DNA of 64,000 nt from Medicago truncatula (taxonomy: Eukaryota; Streptophyta; Magnoliopsida; Fabales; Fabaceae), in NCBI RefSeq assembly GCF_003473485.1, contig NC_053044.1, positions 37,762,091 to 37,826,090 on the forward strand. Direction: 5' to 3'. How positions within the stretch are numbered: the stretch's first letter is position 1; each line of letters opens with the position of its first letter. Both the position numbers and the translations under genes were made by a program. The notes beneath the pieces were generated by a model. That model did not search any database and was not told the DNA's origin. It saw only the letters and a program-made list of their open reading frames with translations. Below, piece after piece: positions 1 to 11,400 of the stretch.

Positions 1-2160
1 ACGTTTTGTATGTAGGTGCGCACACAGTTCATGAAACAAATCATTATATTACTTTTTCATGATGACGTTTCAAACCATGGTACTCATGCGCTACATCCCA
101 ATATTTAAATACTTTTAGTTGACTTTAATTTTATAATCAGATCGTCGTATAAAGAATAAGAGAGATTTATCAATTAATACTTTTAGAAACTTCATGCACC
201 TATGCAATCTCATTCCCTGATGTGATCCTTGTTATAAGTTCATATATGAAGTATCGCATTGTATTTATCGGAATCATGGTGGCTCAGTGTAATTTTGAAG
301 AGAAAAAAAATTGACAACTAAAAGGGAATGAAAGAAGTATTTAAGGAATGGGCAATACTTAGGTGCCATAGTTTTTTGGTGTTATTGGTGACATAGGTTC
401 ATTTTAGAGATAACACTAAACTTACCTCTAAAAAGACTAATGGGTCAATAGATATCATCAGTTTTGTGTTAATGTTTTTGTTTAGTTTACTGTCTGAATG
501 TAACTATTAGTTTAATGCTGCAAGCCTAAAATATCAGACCCAATCATCCAATGGGTCATCAAATATCAAGGTTAAAAAAAAAATAAGACAAAAAGGCTCG
601 TATGATAAGTCAAGACAAGGTCCATCGAGGTAAGCATCAAGATAGGACACATGGCTTGATAAAGGAACCAACCTCCTAAACGACCTTGTTAGCAATGCCA
701 TCTCAAGTGATGTGTAAGACAGGATAACGACCTCAACAACATATATAATAAGAGCCACCTTGTATATAAACATAGGACCTACACACTCTGCTGCCTCAAA
801 GCGTGACCAACATTTGCATATCTACCTATTCGTTCCTAACTACACAGGCTTCACCCAAACCGGATTGTACTTCCATCTACCTCGGGTTCCGTTACACTGA
901 CCATATCCTCATATTATCTTATATGCCCCAGTCGTTAGTACTTATAAGGGACTCACTTAAACCGATATATGTTCTCGCATATATGGGGTGTTAGTTACTC
1001 CTATATTCACAAGCTTGATTAAACGTAAGGAGAGAATACAACAATCATGATAAGTGCCAAAATTATGTTAATTTTCATAACACTTGTTAACTTGTTTTTG
1101 AATGTAATATTTATGCAAGTAAGTTACTATTACCTAGTTTCCATCACATTTAGTAGGTTTCTAATTTGATTTTCAAAGCAACAAAGAATCTGAGTACAAG
1201 TCAATTCATTGGGAGAGCCACGACAAATTTGATGCGAGAAAAGTCAGAAAAGTTCAAGTTTTTATGGGCTAGAATATTTTCTAGGCAAGTAGGAGTGAGC
1301 TGAAAGCGAGGAGTTCCAGGGAGGAAGCAAGAGCATATTAACTAACGAGCAACATTTCACCTAGCAAAGACTGGTTGACATTTTCCTCCATCTGAAGAAA
1401 CCTGGATTCGTTGATCGAGCAAGAAATCATCAAATGAAACTGCACTAATTTTCTGTCACTTATAAATAGACTTGTAAATAAGAATTATTTATCATTGTAC
1501 ACATACCTAAGCTCCCTTTAGAGGGAGAAACATAAGGAGAAGTTGTTCTTCACCATTGGAAGCCATTTGGAGCTTGGATTCAAGCTTTTAGATGTTCTTC
1601 CTTCTCCAATCTTCATATTTGTATTAGTTACTTTATCAGGAATATGTTTTGTTAGATAGGAACACAATGTAATACTCTTGATCGAGTGATTATATATAAT
1701 CTGTTATTCTTATGTCTTTGGTTTTTAATTATGTTCTTAATGCTTTTTCTGACGTGTAATTTGAAAATAAATTTTTTATTTAGAAAGTGCAAGACATCAA
1801 CTTTTCATCTAAGGAATTTGAATTAAATCACGTGTATATACTAATGCTTAGACATATGGTTAGGTTTGCATTTACATACACTGCTAGGTCATATGTCATT
1901 GAATCAATTGAATATTTTTCTTGGCAGCAAAAGCCAAACGATACAATATGGATTTTATGTCATTTTCCAGATATAGAAACATACAATGAGGGACATGTAG
2001 ATATATAATTGAATCATAAAAAGTATATAATTGGCCAAGAGGATACATTGAATGAATAAATGACGATATCTGATCTCAACACAAGTTTTTACCCGTATTT
2101 AGAACTATTTTCATAAATTGTTTCTAAAGTAACATTTTACAACCATTGATTTAGAACAGT
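1..2160. other. AT-rich intergenic DNA, no gene supported
   Basis: I see no ORF with recognisable domains, no convincing splice structure and no RNA gene here. Short ORFs (for example 534-773 and 1787-2008) have biased composition and no motif I know. The 1440-1700 part has a TATA-like string followed by a mildly GC-richer stretch, which would suit an old LTR, but I could not pair it with a second copy. Confidence 0.4.
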
Positions 2161-2216
2161 GAAAAAATTGAACGGTCAAAGTTATGTCACAATCTTTGTA
2201 GGTTCAATATTTATTT

Positions 2217-2268
2217 TTGATAAAAAAAAATCAGAAAGCTCAAAGTTATATCGCAACCTTTGTAGGTC

Positions 2269-2304
<36 letters not shown>

Positions 2305-2498
2305 AAAAAACCAGCATACTTACTGGTGTGTTTTTGGGGAACACTTTATGTGATTTAGGGGCAAGCATCAACATGATGACAATTGAAATATTTGAAAAGA
2401 TCGAAGGACTAGAGATGGTACCAGCTGAAAAGCTAGTGAGGGTAGCTGATAGAGCTGAAGAAGAATCAGAGAGAGTAGTGTTTAATGTGCAGGCTGCT
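2217..2498 (+). pseudogene. Ty3/gypsy retropepsin fragment (retrotransposon relic)
   Basis: After a poly-T run (about 2274-2300) the frame encodes LCDLGASINMM, matching the D-[LT]-G-A-S active-site region of plant Ty3/gypsy aspartic proteases, followed by a typical VRVADRA segment. The homology stops around 2487 and no gag, reverse transcriptase or integrase is attached, so this is a broken remnant. It was part of an LTR retrotransposon polyprotein and is not a host gene. The downstream motifs at 2940-3070 and 4340-4400 fit the same kind of element. Confidence 0.7.
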
Positions 2499-2550
2499 CA
2501 GGACCGTCCCTGTGAAATTGGAGGCCCGACTCTCTTAATAAAAATAGGCC
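2499..2550 (+). repeat. Possible hAT-like element terminus interrupting the gypsy relic
   Basis: The retropepsin homology ends at CAGGACCGTCCCTG. This resembles the left terminus of the complete hAT-like element at 18880 (CAGGGCCGTCC), followed in both by GGAGGC. I found no matching right end, so the element is truncated or the likeness is limited to the terminus. Confidence 0.35.
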
Positions 2551-2932
2551 CCTAAAATATACAATTTAAAAAAATAAAAAAAAACTTATCATGTTTTATT
2601 TTATTCTATTTTATTAAAGAATAATTGTAATGTTTGTTGTTAAAACTTTTCGATTTATACAACAAGTACATGCCAAAAATTACATGTAATCTAAGAATAA
2701 GTAATATTATACTTTTACTTGTAAGTAAGTAATTAGAAGTAGAAGAAGAAGAAGAAAATATTGATGAAATATAGACCTCAAAGAAAACAAAGAAGTTATG
2801 ATATAGGATGAAGTCATGTGGTTAACGTATGTTGATCTAAGTGGAATCAAGCTGATGGAGTATCATGTAGGAGAAGAGGAACCTCCTCCAAAGAGGTTCA
2901 AGTTCTGAAAACAACACTCATACATATTCATC

Positions 2933-3080
2933 AGGCTTGGGGCGCTAAACACGCGCGGAATAGGAGGCAACCTATTTCGTCAAGCTAATGACTCAAAAGT
3001 AGCGTTGAATAGGAGGCAGCCTATTGACCGTCGGGACTCAGATGTTAAAGAAGCGCTGAATGGGAGGCAACCCATTATAT
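2933..3080 (+). repeat. Three copies of a GGAGGCA motif, gypsy-type 3' noncoding region
   Basis: Three spaced copies of a motif of the form GAATRGGAGGCARCCTATT or CCCATT lie about 60 bp apart. Such AGCG...GGGAGGCAACCCA motifs are, from my knowledge, typical of the 3' noncoding region of Athila/Cyclops-type gypsy elements in legumes. They support a retrotransposon relic running from about 2.2 to 4.9 kb. Confidence 0.5.
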
Positions 3081-4339
3081 TTATTTTTTGCTAAGCTGAG
3101 ATGATCTAACTAATTAATTTCTTTTCTTTTTCTATTGCTTATCTTTCAAGTATTATCTAATAAAATTTTATTTCTTTTGCATTACATTTACAACCTTTCC
3201 TTTTATGCTTAAATTTGTTTTAGTCTTAGGTATTCATTGCTAGTTTATCCATACATTCAAGAGCACAATTTCCTTCTTCCGCCAAATGAGGTAGATTTTT
3301 GGGACTTGCTAATAAATGTACTTATAAGATCACCATCTCTTTTCTGAATAGCATAACCGGTGAGATTCAGAGCCAAATATTTCCATATCCATTCTAGGTT
3401 GTTAGATACTTAAAAACTTCCAATTTATATCATGAGTGTTCCATATGAATGCTATTTTTGCTTGAATTTGCGGTCATTCTTTACGGACGATTGATTAGGT
3501 TATTATACACACATGACAATTTTTTTGGGACCTTGAACCTTTCAAGCCACCCTTTTATATTCTTATTATCCTTTGTGAAACCACTTTGAGCCTCCAGACG
3601 AAAATTTTCTTTCTTTATTAGTGACGAATCATGTCACAGTCCTCTACACTTTAAATGCACTCTGTTCGATTTCACTTGGAGTTAGATAGGTATTATTATG
3701 ATTGCACATGCTTTGACACTAAGTAGCAACATTATAATGTTTGAGGCGGGGTAACAGTAGAATAAATTTGTCACAAAAGAAAAAAAATAGATAAAAATCA
3801 AGAGCCAAAAAAATGGTCTCTTAAAAAAAAAAGTTTAAGTCAAAAATAAAAAGACAAATAGTTCTACTGTTTTATCCATCTTGTTTGAATCAAGGAAGAA
3901 AGGATGATAGTGTATTAATGTTTAGTAGGAATCCCTAGGTTAGTGAACTAACTCTAAGTTCTTTTGCTACCCTACTTTCCCAAAATATATCCCCCCTTGA
4001 CCTAAGCCAAGTTATAACCCTCAATGTCCTCTAAGTGTTTAAATAATCTGATTTTGACTGTCTGTTTAGAATTGTTTCAAATTTATAGCAAGGTACATTC
4101 ATGTGATGTCTGGAGTGGGCAAATGTCGTGACCTATCTTACTAGCTTTAGCAGATACATACATGTATCATGGAAAAGAGTATGACTGAGAATATATGTTA
4201 CTTTTACCAAGCCAGACCCGCTTGAATGTACTGTGGTAAGTTAGTTGTTGCTCTACTGTAAATGCGATGAATGATGTCCCAAGCACAACTCCCAGAAATA
4301 TATGTTTTTCCTGAAAAATGCAAAGAATAAAATGCTTTT

Positions 4340-4870
4340 CTTTCGTTACTTGAGGACAAGCAACAATTTAAGCTTGAGGCTGTGATGACAGGTCATTTTA
4401 CGTTATTCTTAGCATATTTTTCAGTCATTTTCAGTAGGTTTTAGCAGCAAAAAGGAGGAGTATTATAACGATTGCCTATGATTTTGGGACTTTTGTAATA
4501 TTTTCTATATTTTGAGTCTGTAATTCTAGTTTTCCCAAAACACAACAATTTTAAGGGGGTTTTTGAAGTAATTCACGAAAAAATCATGCAAATCGGCAAA
4601 TCAATAACATATGAAGAATTGTCAAGACTGTGGGAAGACCAAGAATGAAGAGTCAAGAGGCCTCAGGAGACTTTACAGTGGGAGGAATTCTGTTCCCAAG
4701 TTCCGAGACAAGTTATTTGAAGACGAAGACCTAAAAACAACGAAAATCGGAAAAACCGGGCCAAGGAAGTAAAACCATTCCCATTGAGCACATGCCATGC
4801 GACTTGGGCATGTCAAAGCTTAACCATGCGCCTTGGGATGCCGATCTCATCAATCTCATGAATATTTAGT
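4340..4870 (+). mobile_element. Polypurine-tract region and probable start of a 3' LTR (gypsy relic)
   Basis: ACTTGAGGACAAGCAA followed by TTAAGCTTGAGGC and TGTGATGACAGG has the layout of the conserved tract just before the 3' LTR of Athila-like gypsy elements, with the LTR starting near TGTGATGACA at about 4381. I could not find a second LTR copy or a clear right border, so the end is approximate. Confidence 0.45.
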
Positions 4871-5250
4871 TTTAAAAAAATACCATTAAAATAGATTGGA
4901 TGTTGAATTGTGGTACACGATGTGTTAAGTTTAGATTCAAAAGGTTTATGTTTAAAAAAATATGCTAACTAATGCTTGATTCAAGTGAAGGATAAACATT
5001 CTTCAAAAAAAAAAAAAGTGAAGGATAAACATAAAAAAAATTAACCATGAAATAATTCTTTGGTATGATAATATAGTACATGACATCTCATTGAGAAGAA
5101 GATGAGTCTCTTTTAGGAAACAAGATCATTTTTAGGAAAGAAAAATATTGAATGTCCACATTATGATTTTATTGAATAGAATATGGCCTTTGGATTAAGA
5201 GTAGTGAACGTTTGAGATTTGGTGTCAACCGATCCTAACTCATATATATA

Positions 5251-5378
5251 ACTTGCTAAAATACTTCAACGTAAAAATTAGTAGGTGTGTTCTAGCAAAT
5301 CCAAAACTTAAAACATTGAGGTTTGTAAACAAAAAAATGAAAATAAAACATAAAGGTAAAAAAATCTGAATAAACTAA

Positions 5379-5459
<81 letters not shown>

Positions 5460-5510
5460 ATTTTCTAGAACACACCCACTAGTTTTTATGTGGAGTGTTT
5501 TAGCAAGTTG
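5251..5510. repeat. Inverted repeat around a (TA)n microsatellite
   Basis: About 52 bp at 5251-5302 (AACTTGCTAAAA...) recur inverted at 5459-5510, with few mismatches. Between them lies an uninterrupted TA run at 5381-5457 (77 bp). The arms share the string GGTGTGTTCTAG. The likely origin is a foldback miniature element whose loop expanded into a microsatellite. Confidence 0.75.
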
Positions 5511-5561
5511 TAATACCTTGAGGTGTATGTTGTTATAACACATATTTTTAAAAATAAGTGG

Positions 5562-5720
5562 GTGTATGTTAGCAACTCCTATAGACGTTTGTAGAATACA
5601 CCCACTTATTTTTTAGAAGGAGTATTTTAGCAAACGATAACTAAAAAAATGGTTAAATACACTCTAAGGTGTAGTTTGCTAAAACATTCATACATAAAAA
5701 CTAATGTTCTAGCAAATCTT
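5562..5720. repeat. Further diverged copies of the GCTAAAACA / ACACCCACT arm
   Basis: The arm sequence of the neighbouring inverted repeat recurs at least three more times in both orientations (around 5565, 5600-5640 and 5670-5715), each with GTGGGTGTAT or its complement close to TTTTAGCAAA. The block looks like clustered or nested insertions of one miniature family. Confidence 0.55.
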
Positions 5721-6788
5721 TTAAGTTTTTATCATACTTTAATAATTTCTAGTATATGTTTATTTACTTCTAAAGGTATTGCGATCAACTTTTGAGAATA
5801 CAAGAATGTTAAAAATCATCAAATGAGAGCATTACCTTTTATGTGGTCATGCCACAATAACCATTAAATCATAAAAAAAAGATTGGACTTCATTATATCA
5901 TATATATCTTAAGAGTTGTTTGATGGACAATAATTAGATAATTATATCATATCATATCTCAATCTAATGTGATTATACAATATAATATGATAAGTTAATA
6001 CTGGAATTTATCGTGTCCTACCTTTGTAGTTATAATTCTCATCTTAAATATGATTTGAGTTGGAAACCAACATGGCAAGATAAGAAAATGAATTACTGAA
6101 ATTTGATAGTTAAGATAATAATTCAAATATTGATATGATAGTAATAGTGAAGGATATAATTCATATTCCACCTTGTTTCTTAATAAGCTAGTTCAAAGAT
6201 CGGTTTGTGTCAGTGTACAATTTTTGTTTAAGGTTGAAGGGGAAGTATGAAGTTGTGGTGATTTTGATGGAGGGAGGAAGTTCAATAACAAAAGGCCCAG
6301 CTATGCTTGGAGAAGCATACACTATGCAAAATGGGTGATTACTGAAGGATCAAGGATGCCTAGTTATATTTTTTTAAACGATCGCTAAAAGTTGGAAAGT
6401 AAGGAGGATTTTGGAGAAGCATACTATTAGTTTCAACCAATTTTTTTAAAAGATCACATATTTGTTTTTTACGATCAAGCATCCCTAATCTAGTTGGGCA
6501 AAACTCACTTAGATAAAACTTTACAAATATAATCAGTTTCACTTTATTAAAACTAGAGAATAATGAGGTCCTCACGTCGATAGCGAGAGCAATATATTGC
6601 TGAAAGTATAGAAGAGTGATATAAAAAGAAAAAACTTTCTCAAAACAAAAGGAAAAAAAAGTAGGAAATAAACAAAAGGAATTTTATCCTGTGTATTTTT
6701 AAGAAACCAAAATTAAAATTAAAAATAAAATATTGAAAATTGTGTATTTTTTATTTTGAAAGCTTTAAATTTTATCTTATTTATTTTA
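5721..6788. other. AT-rich stretch without recognised feature
   Basis: I see no gene, no RNA and no clear transposon border here. The only ORF (6360-6575, minus) has no recognised motif. Confidence 0.4.
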
Positions 6789-8030
6789 GAGAGGTGATAG
6801 GTAAACATCCCCATGTGGCAAACCCCTCTATACATCCCTATGTGGCAAATATTTTGCATTAATAAATAATAAATGTTAATATTTGATATTACTAAATGGG
6901 AAATTCTTTGTTACCCATCTCACTATGGTGGGTATTTGTACCCATGACATTTTAAGTCGGTTAAAATGTTAACTGACGTCATAAGATTTTTTTTTTTTTT
7001 AGAAACGAGATTTTCTTTGACACCAGAGTTTTAGCAGAGTGCGGAAGACTTTTTCTATAGAAAAAATTTAAATTCTTTTGTCCAGTTTTTCGAGTTGTAG
7101 AGACAACTTGAGCTTTGTAATTTATTTATCTCTTTTTGTTCTGAGATTTCAAGTTATCTCTACAACTCGAAAAACTAAACAAAAGAATTTAAATTTGTTT
7201 ATAGAAAAAGTCTTCCGCACTCTGCTAAAACTCTGGTATCAGAGAAAACCTTGTTCCTAAATTAAAAAAATCTTATGACGTCAGTTAACATTTTAACTGA
7301 CTTAAAAGGTCATGGGTACACAAGTTTTCACCTTAATAAATAATAAATGTTCCATTTGAGAATTAAAAAAAAAATGAAAAGGAAAAAATGTCTCAGTTCT
7401 TCCCTCATGCTCTCTCTTCCGCCAAACAGTCCCCTCTCTCCTCCACCACCGCCACCAGCCCACTTCCGTTCCCGGTGATGGCAGCGGCGGCTACCAAATC
7501 CCCACTGTTTTCATCTCTCTCATCCCTGTTCCCTCTCGTCCTCCCCCTCTCAGATCTACCGCCTCCCCCGTCGTCGGCCCTCACGTGTTATCGGCAACGG
7601 CGACGACTCCATCTTCTCCGTTTCACTCCAGCCTATCTGTCACTGCCTCCTGCTCGTCCCCTCTGTCCTCCTATTATCACCGCCCTCCCACCACCACTAC
7701 GAGCATTTCAGATCTGACCAACACAGACTCGTCTCCTCCGTCATTCACGCATCCCGCCACCACAATGCATAAACACTCAGATCCCCACGGCGTCGACGGC
7801 AGCAGTAAGGCTAGAAAGAGAAGAGGAAGAGGAGAAGGTGGATTTGTGTGTTTGTGAATAGAGAAGAGAGATGAGTATGTTAGAAGAGAGGGGCATGTGA
7901 AATCTCATTTTTACCCTTAACTTTTTAACAATACTACAAAATTGCCATCCACATGGGCATGTGTATAAAAGAGGTGTAGAAAAGGGTGTGTCTATGAATC
8001 ATTTCCCTTTATTTTATTATAACAAAAAAA
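6789..8030. mobile_element. 1.24-kb insertion bounded by 16-bp direct repeats, GC-rich core
   Basis: TATCTTATTTATTTTA occurs at 6773-6788 and again at 8031-8046, directly flanking this block. The block has a different makeup from its surroundings. A foldback lies at 6936-7322. A GC-rich core at about 7390-7860 is rich in TCC/CCG codons and open in two overlapping frames. The right end finishes in a short A run. The direct repeat would fit a target-site duplication, but its low complexity leaves chance possible. The core encodes Ser/Pro-rich strings without a domain I recognise and may be captured host exon sequence. Confidence 0.5.
6936..7322. repeat. Long foldback (about 180-bp arms)
   Basis: The left arm from TTTGTACCCATGACATTTTA is mirrored by the right arm ending in GTCATGGGTACACAAG. 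Pairing continues inward through GACGTCATAAGATT, AGAGTGCGGAAGACTTTTTC and TTTTTCGAGTTGTAGAGA, leaving a short loop near 7115-7145. Matching is close to perfect along most of the arm. This is the shape of a foldback miniature transposon, and any transcript through it would form a long double-stranded RNA. Confidence 0.85.
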
Positions 8031-8067
8031 TATCTTATTTATTTTATGGTGGCAACTAGGCTATCCA

Positions 8068-8201
8068 TGAAAGAATGATGGGTAATTTACCCCAACCAAT
8101 ACACATTAGCCACATAAGCACATATTCATGAACTATCTTGACCCCACAAATAAATTGCTCATTTTCATTGGTTGGTGGGTAAATTACCCACCATTCTTCA
8201 A
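8068..8201. repeat. Short inverted repeat upstream of the Jagunal-like gene
   Basis: TGAAAGAATGATGGGTAATT at the left pairs with AATTACCCACCATTCTTCA at the right, with CCAACCAAT on the inner side of both. It is a small MITE-like element about 200 bp upstream of the next gene's start codon. Confidence 0.7.
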
Positions 8202-8401
8202 AGGTAATTTAGAAAAAACCTTATTTTATTGATTAATTTTTCTTAAGTTCTTAATTACCCTTAAAACACAAGTTAGCATGAGCCGAGATTCGACGCCAAA
8301 CGCACAAGACACTCACACAACCCCTTTCTGTTGGAACTTCCGTTTCATTAGAAGTTTTCAGTTTCTTGGCTGAAAAGTGAAATCAAAGAAGAAGAAGAAC
8401 A

Positions 8402-11400
8402 ATGCAACAAAGAAAATCACCGTTGGGAAGACCTTCAGGGACCGACGGTTCTGATTATTCCTACCGTATGGTCGTTGATTCAAGTCAGTTCTTCCATTCT
8501 CCAAAACCCCTAATTAATCCATTTTTTCTATCAAATTTTCCTTAATTCGTTTTTATCTTTTGTTAATTAGGGTATCAACTTGTTGCAAAGGGGAAGAAAC
8601 GTCTCTCTGTGTTATTTACCATCGAGGTACCATTGATTTTTTATTTAATTTTTCTTTTAAATTATTGGGTTAGACTCCGACAATGTGGCGAAACAATGTC
8701 TGTATCCTGGATGGGAGAGATATCCACATATAGTGTCCGACGGGATTACCTCCGACAGAAGGAAAAAAAAAAAAAAACTCTACTTGATTTCTGATAAAAT
8801 ACATGGAGACATACTTGGTCCCTAAGAAATGAATAATATATATTTGGTCATTAAGAATCTTAAATTACAGGGACAAAGTGTTGGACAGTAAACGAGGATA
8901 TTGCTTTGGATGTTATATTATTTTTAAGATTAAAAATACAGTAATCACATGCATTAATTTATCATTATCTAAAAAACCAATCTTTTAATTTTTTTGAAAG
9001 ATTTCTCCATTTTCCCTCATATTTTCCACCCCTCAAAGCCTTCCCTTCCCCACCCCTCCAAACTCACAAACAAAGCCTAAAAGTTATCTTTAAAAATTAT
9101 GATAGTTTGATCCTTATTTGAGATTCTTAAGGACCAAATTGATATTTTTTACATTTTTCAGGAACCAAACAGGTCTCTGTATTTTTTCCGAGATCATTTT
9201 CAGTATTTAGTGTTATTTATTACATTAGCCTGTTATTAGACAGTGTTAAGTACTTCTAGCGGATGTTACTGGGCTGGACAGGACAGGTCTTTATTGGTTC
9301 ATTAGGTTCCTTCCCTTTCAAGAAAACATGTAAAAACTTATTAATTGGTTTTGTCTTTTTCTTGTGCTACAACAACTATACAATACATGTTTATTTTCTT
9401 GCATTCGAATATACTTGACATCTTTGCGAAGACAAGATAGTACTAATTGGATTAAATCAAATACTTGTTGGTTGGTTATATTCAACGAATAATGGTTACA
9501 AGTTATTATAAAAAGTTCAATATGGTTTAACTATTTGGTGCTGCTCCTCAAGCTACATTTAACTGCATATAACGAATTGTCGTACTAAGGGAGTTTCGGT
9601 GGCCAGCTAGAAGTAGTTTTGTGTTATAATATTCTTGATTTTGTAAATGTTGTAGTCTCTTTGTTTGTTTGATGTTCATAGTAATGCAATAATGTTATTT
9701 TTAGCTTTTAGAATTTATGACGGCAAAGACTGAATCTGTATACTGTATCTGCTGCCATCTTTATTTTTATCTGATATGGATTTGAAATTTTAAATTGTGA
9801 ATGCAGGCTTTGTTTCTGTTAACAGGAGTGATATTTGCATTTTTACCAGGAACAAAAGAGGATACACCAAATAGAGTTGCCATTTCTTCTGTTATTGCTA
9901 GTGTTGTTTTGCTGATCATTGCCGATATAGGTTGCTAAACCTGGAAATTTATTATTTTTTGAGTTTTTTTTATATGATTCTTTAAATTGAGCTATCTCTG
10001 CCAATATTGTGAAAGGTAGAAGACGAAGCCGGTCGAGTTTATTGAGATTATATGCCGTTCTATCTTCCCTAGCATTGCTTCTCTTCACTGCTACTCTTGC
10101 TAACCGGTATTCCCTGCTGAAGGTAAATATGTCAATAATTCACTGAAGATTTATAAGAAAATGCTTTATAAACTTTCAGTAGAAACATGACTAAGAAAGC
10201 ATCTGAAACAATTTTTCAGTATGATTTTTGAAGTCATGAACAAATGAGGTTTTATGATTGTTTTTTTTTTTTGCTGCATTAGAATTCTTATTCTTATTCT
10301 TATTCTTATTCTTATTTAATATTAATCATGTTTCACCTTGCTATGTTTCTTCACCCTCTCACGTGAGATCTCTTGGTTGGAAGTTCCTACTTCGACCATG
10401 AGGTACTCGGTTCGATCCCAGTGAAGGGTGTGTACTATTCTTGTAAAGATACCTTGCTATGTATCTATTTTTTCCTTCTTTGGTAGCATGCTCCTTTGCC
10501 TCTTAGCTTATTCTAGTTCTCTTCCAGTGTAAAAATAAAAAGTGTTTGATACTCCCTCCTTTCAGTAAAGCTTCCTTTTACAGGATATGCGAGATCAATC
10601 ATAGAAGTGTTTTTTTGTTTTGTTTTTCTCTTTATACTTTTACCATGCCTTCTACTCTCTAAAGTGTTCCTTGCATTTCAAACAACCCAAATCCCACAAC
10701 AACAAAGCTGATATAAACGTGCAATCAGCGTAGCTGCTGACCTCAAAGCACTATAGTGGGATAGTGCAAAACGGGAAAATCGCTCACTTTTTTATGCATA
10801 TTAAATAATTAATATTATATATACAAATGCTGAAAAATTAAAAGATTAATCAAAATTAATGAAGCGAGTGAGCTTAAACATGCAAACCCGAAAAAATGGA
10901 TATTAAAACAAGTTTTTTTATAAGCATTTAGCAGCCAGTCGCGATCGCAAATGACGACGATTTGGGCCTCTATAGTGGACACATACAGCTGCCACAGCAA
11001 ACGCTCAACTACAAACTTCCAGTAGCGGCCATTGACCATTCACTATAGCGTATTGTTCGCAACATGTCAAAACCTGTGGTCAAACCATTAACATTTTCAT
11101 GCCCTCATTACTATACAGGCATATACTACAGCAGATGCAATTCATTAGTGTACTGATGTACTCGCCTGTAATATGATTAGATTAGACCTGTTCATGGTTT
11201 AGTTTTCCTCATAAACCAAACCGAACCAAACTGTCAAAAAGGTTCAGTAAAACCGAACTGAACCATTAATTTGTTCCAAACCGAACTGTGTTTACGGTTG
11301 GGTGCACCAGATTCTGTTTTTCCAAACTGAACTGTTGCATCTTTGAAACCTTTCTGAACCGAATAAACTGTCAACCTTTAGAAAAAAATATGGCAAATCT

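Noticed and set aside
2159-2353. 64-residue ORF with poly-Phe
   Set aside because: Produced by the poly-T run beside the retropepsin relic.
5292-5543. 83-residue minus-strand ORF
   Set aside because: It is a translation of the TA microsatellite (YIYIYI), not a gene.
7388-7857. Two overlapping Ser/Pro-rich ORFs
   Set aside because: Open in two frames only because of GC-rich, TCC/CCG-rich composition; no domain, lies inside an inserted block. Kept as cargo, not as a gene.
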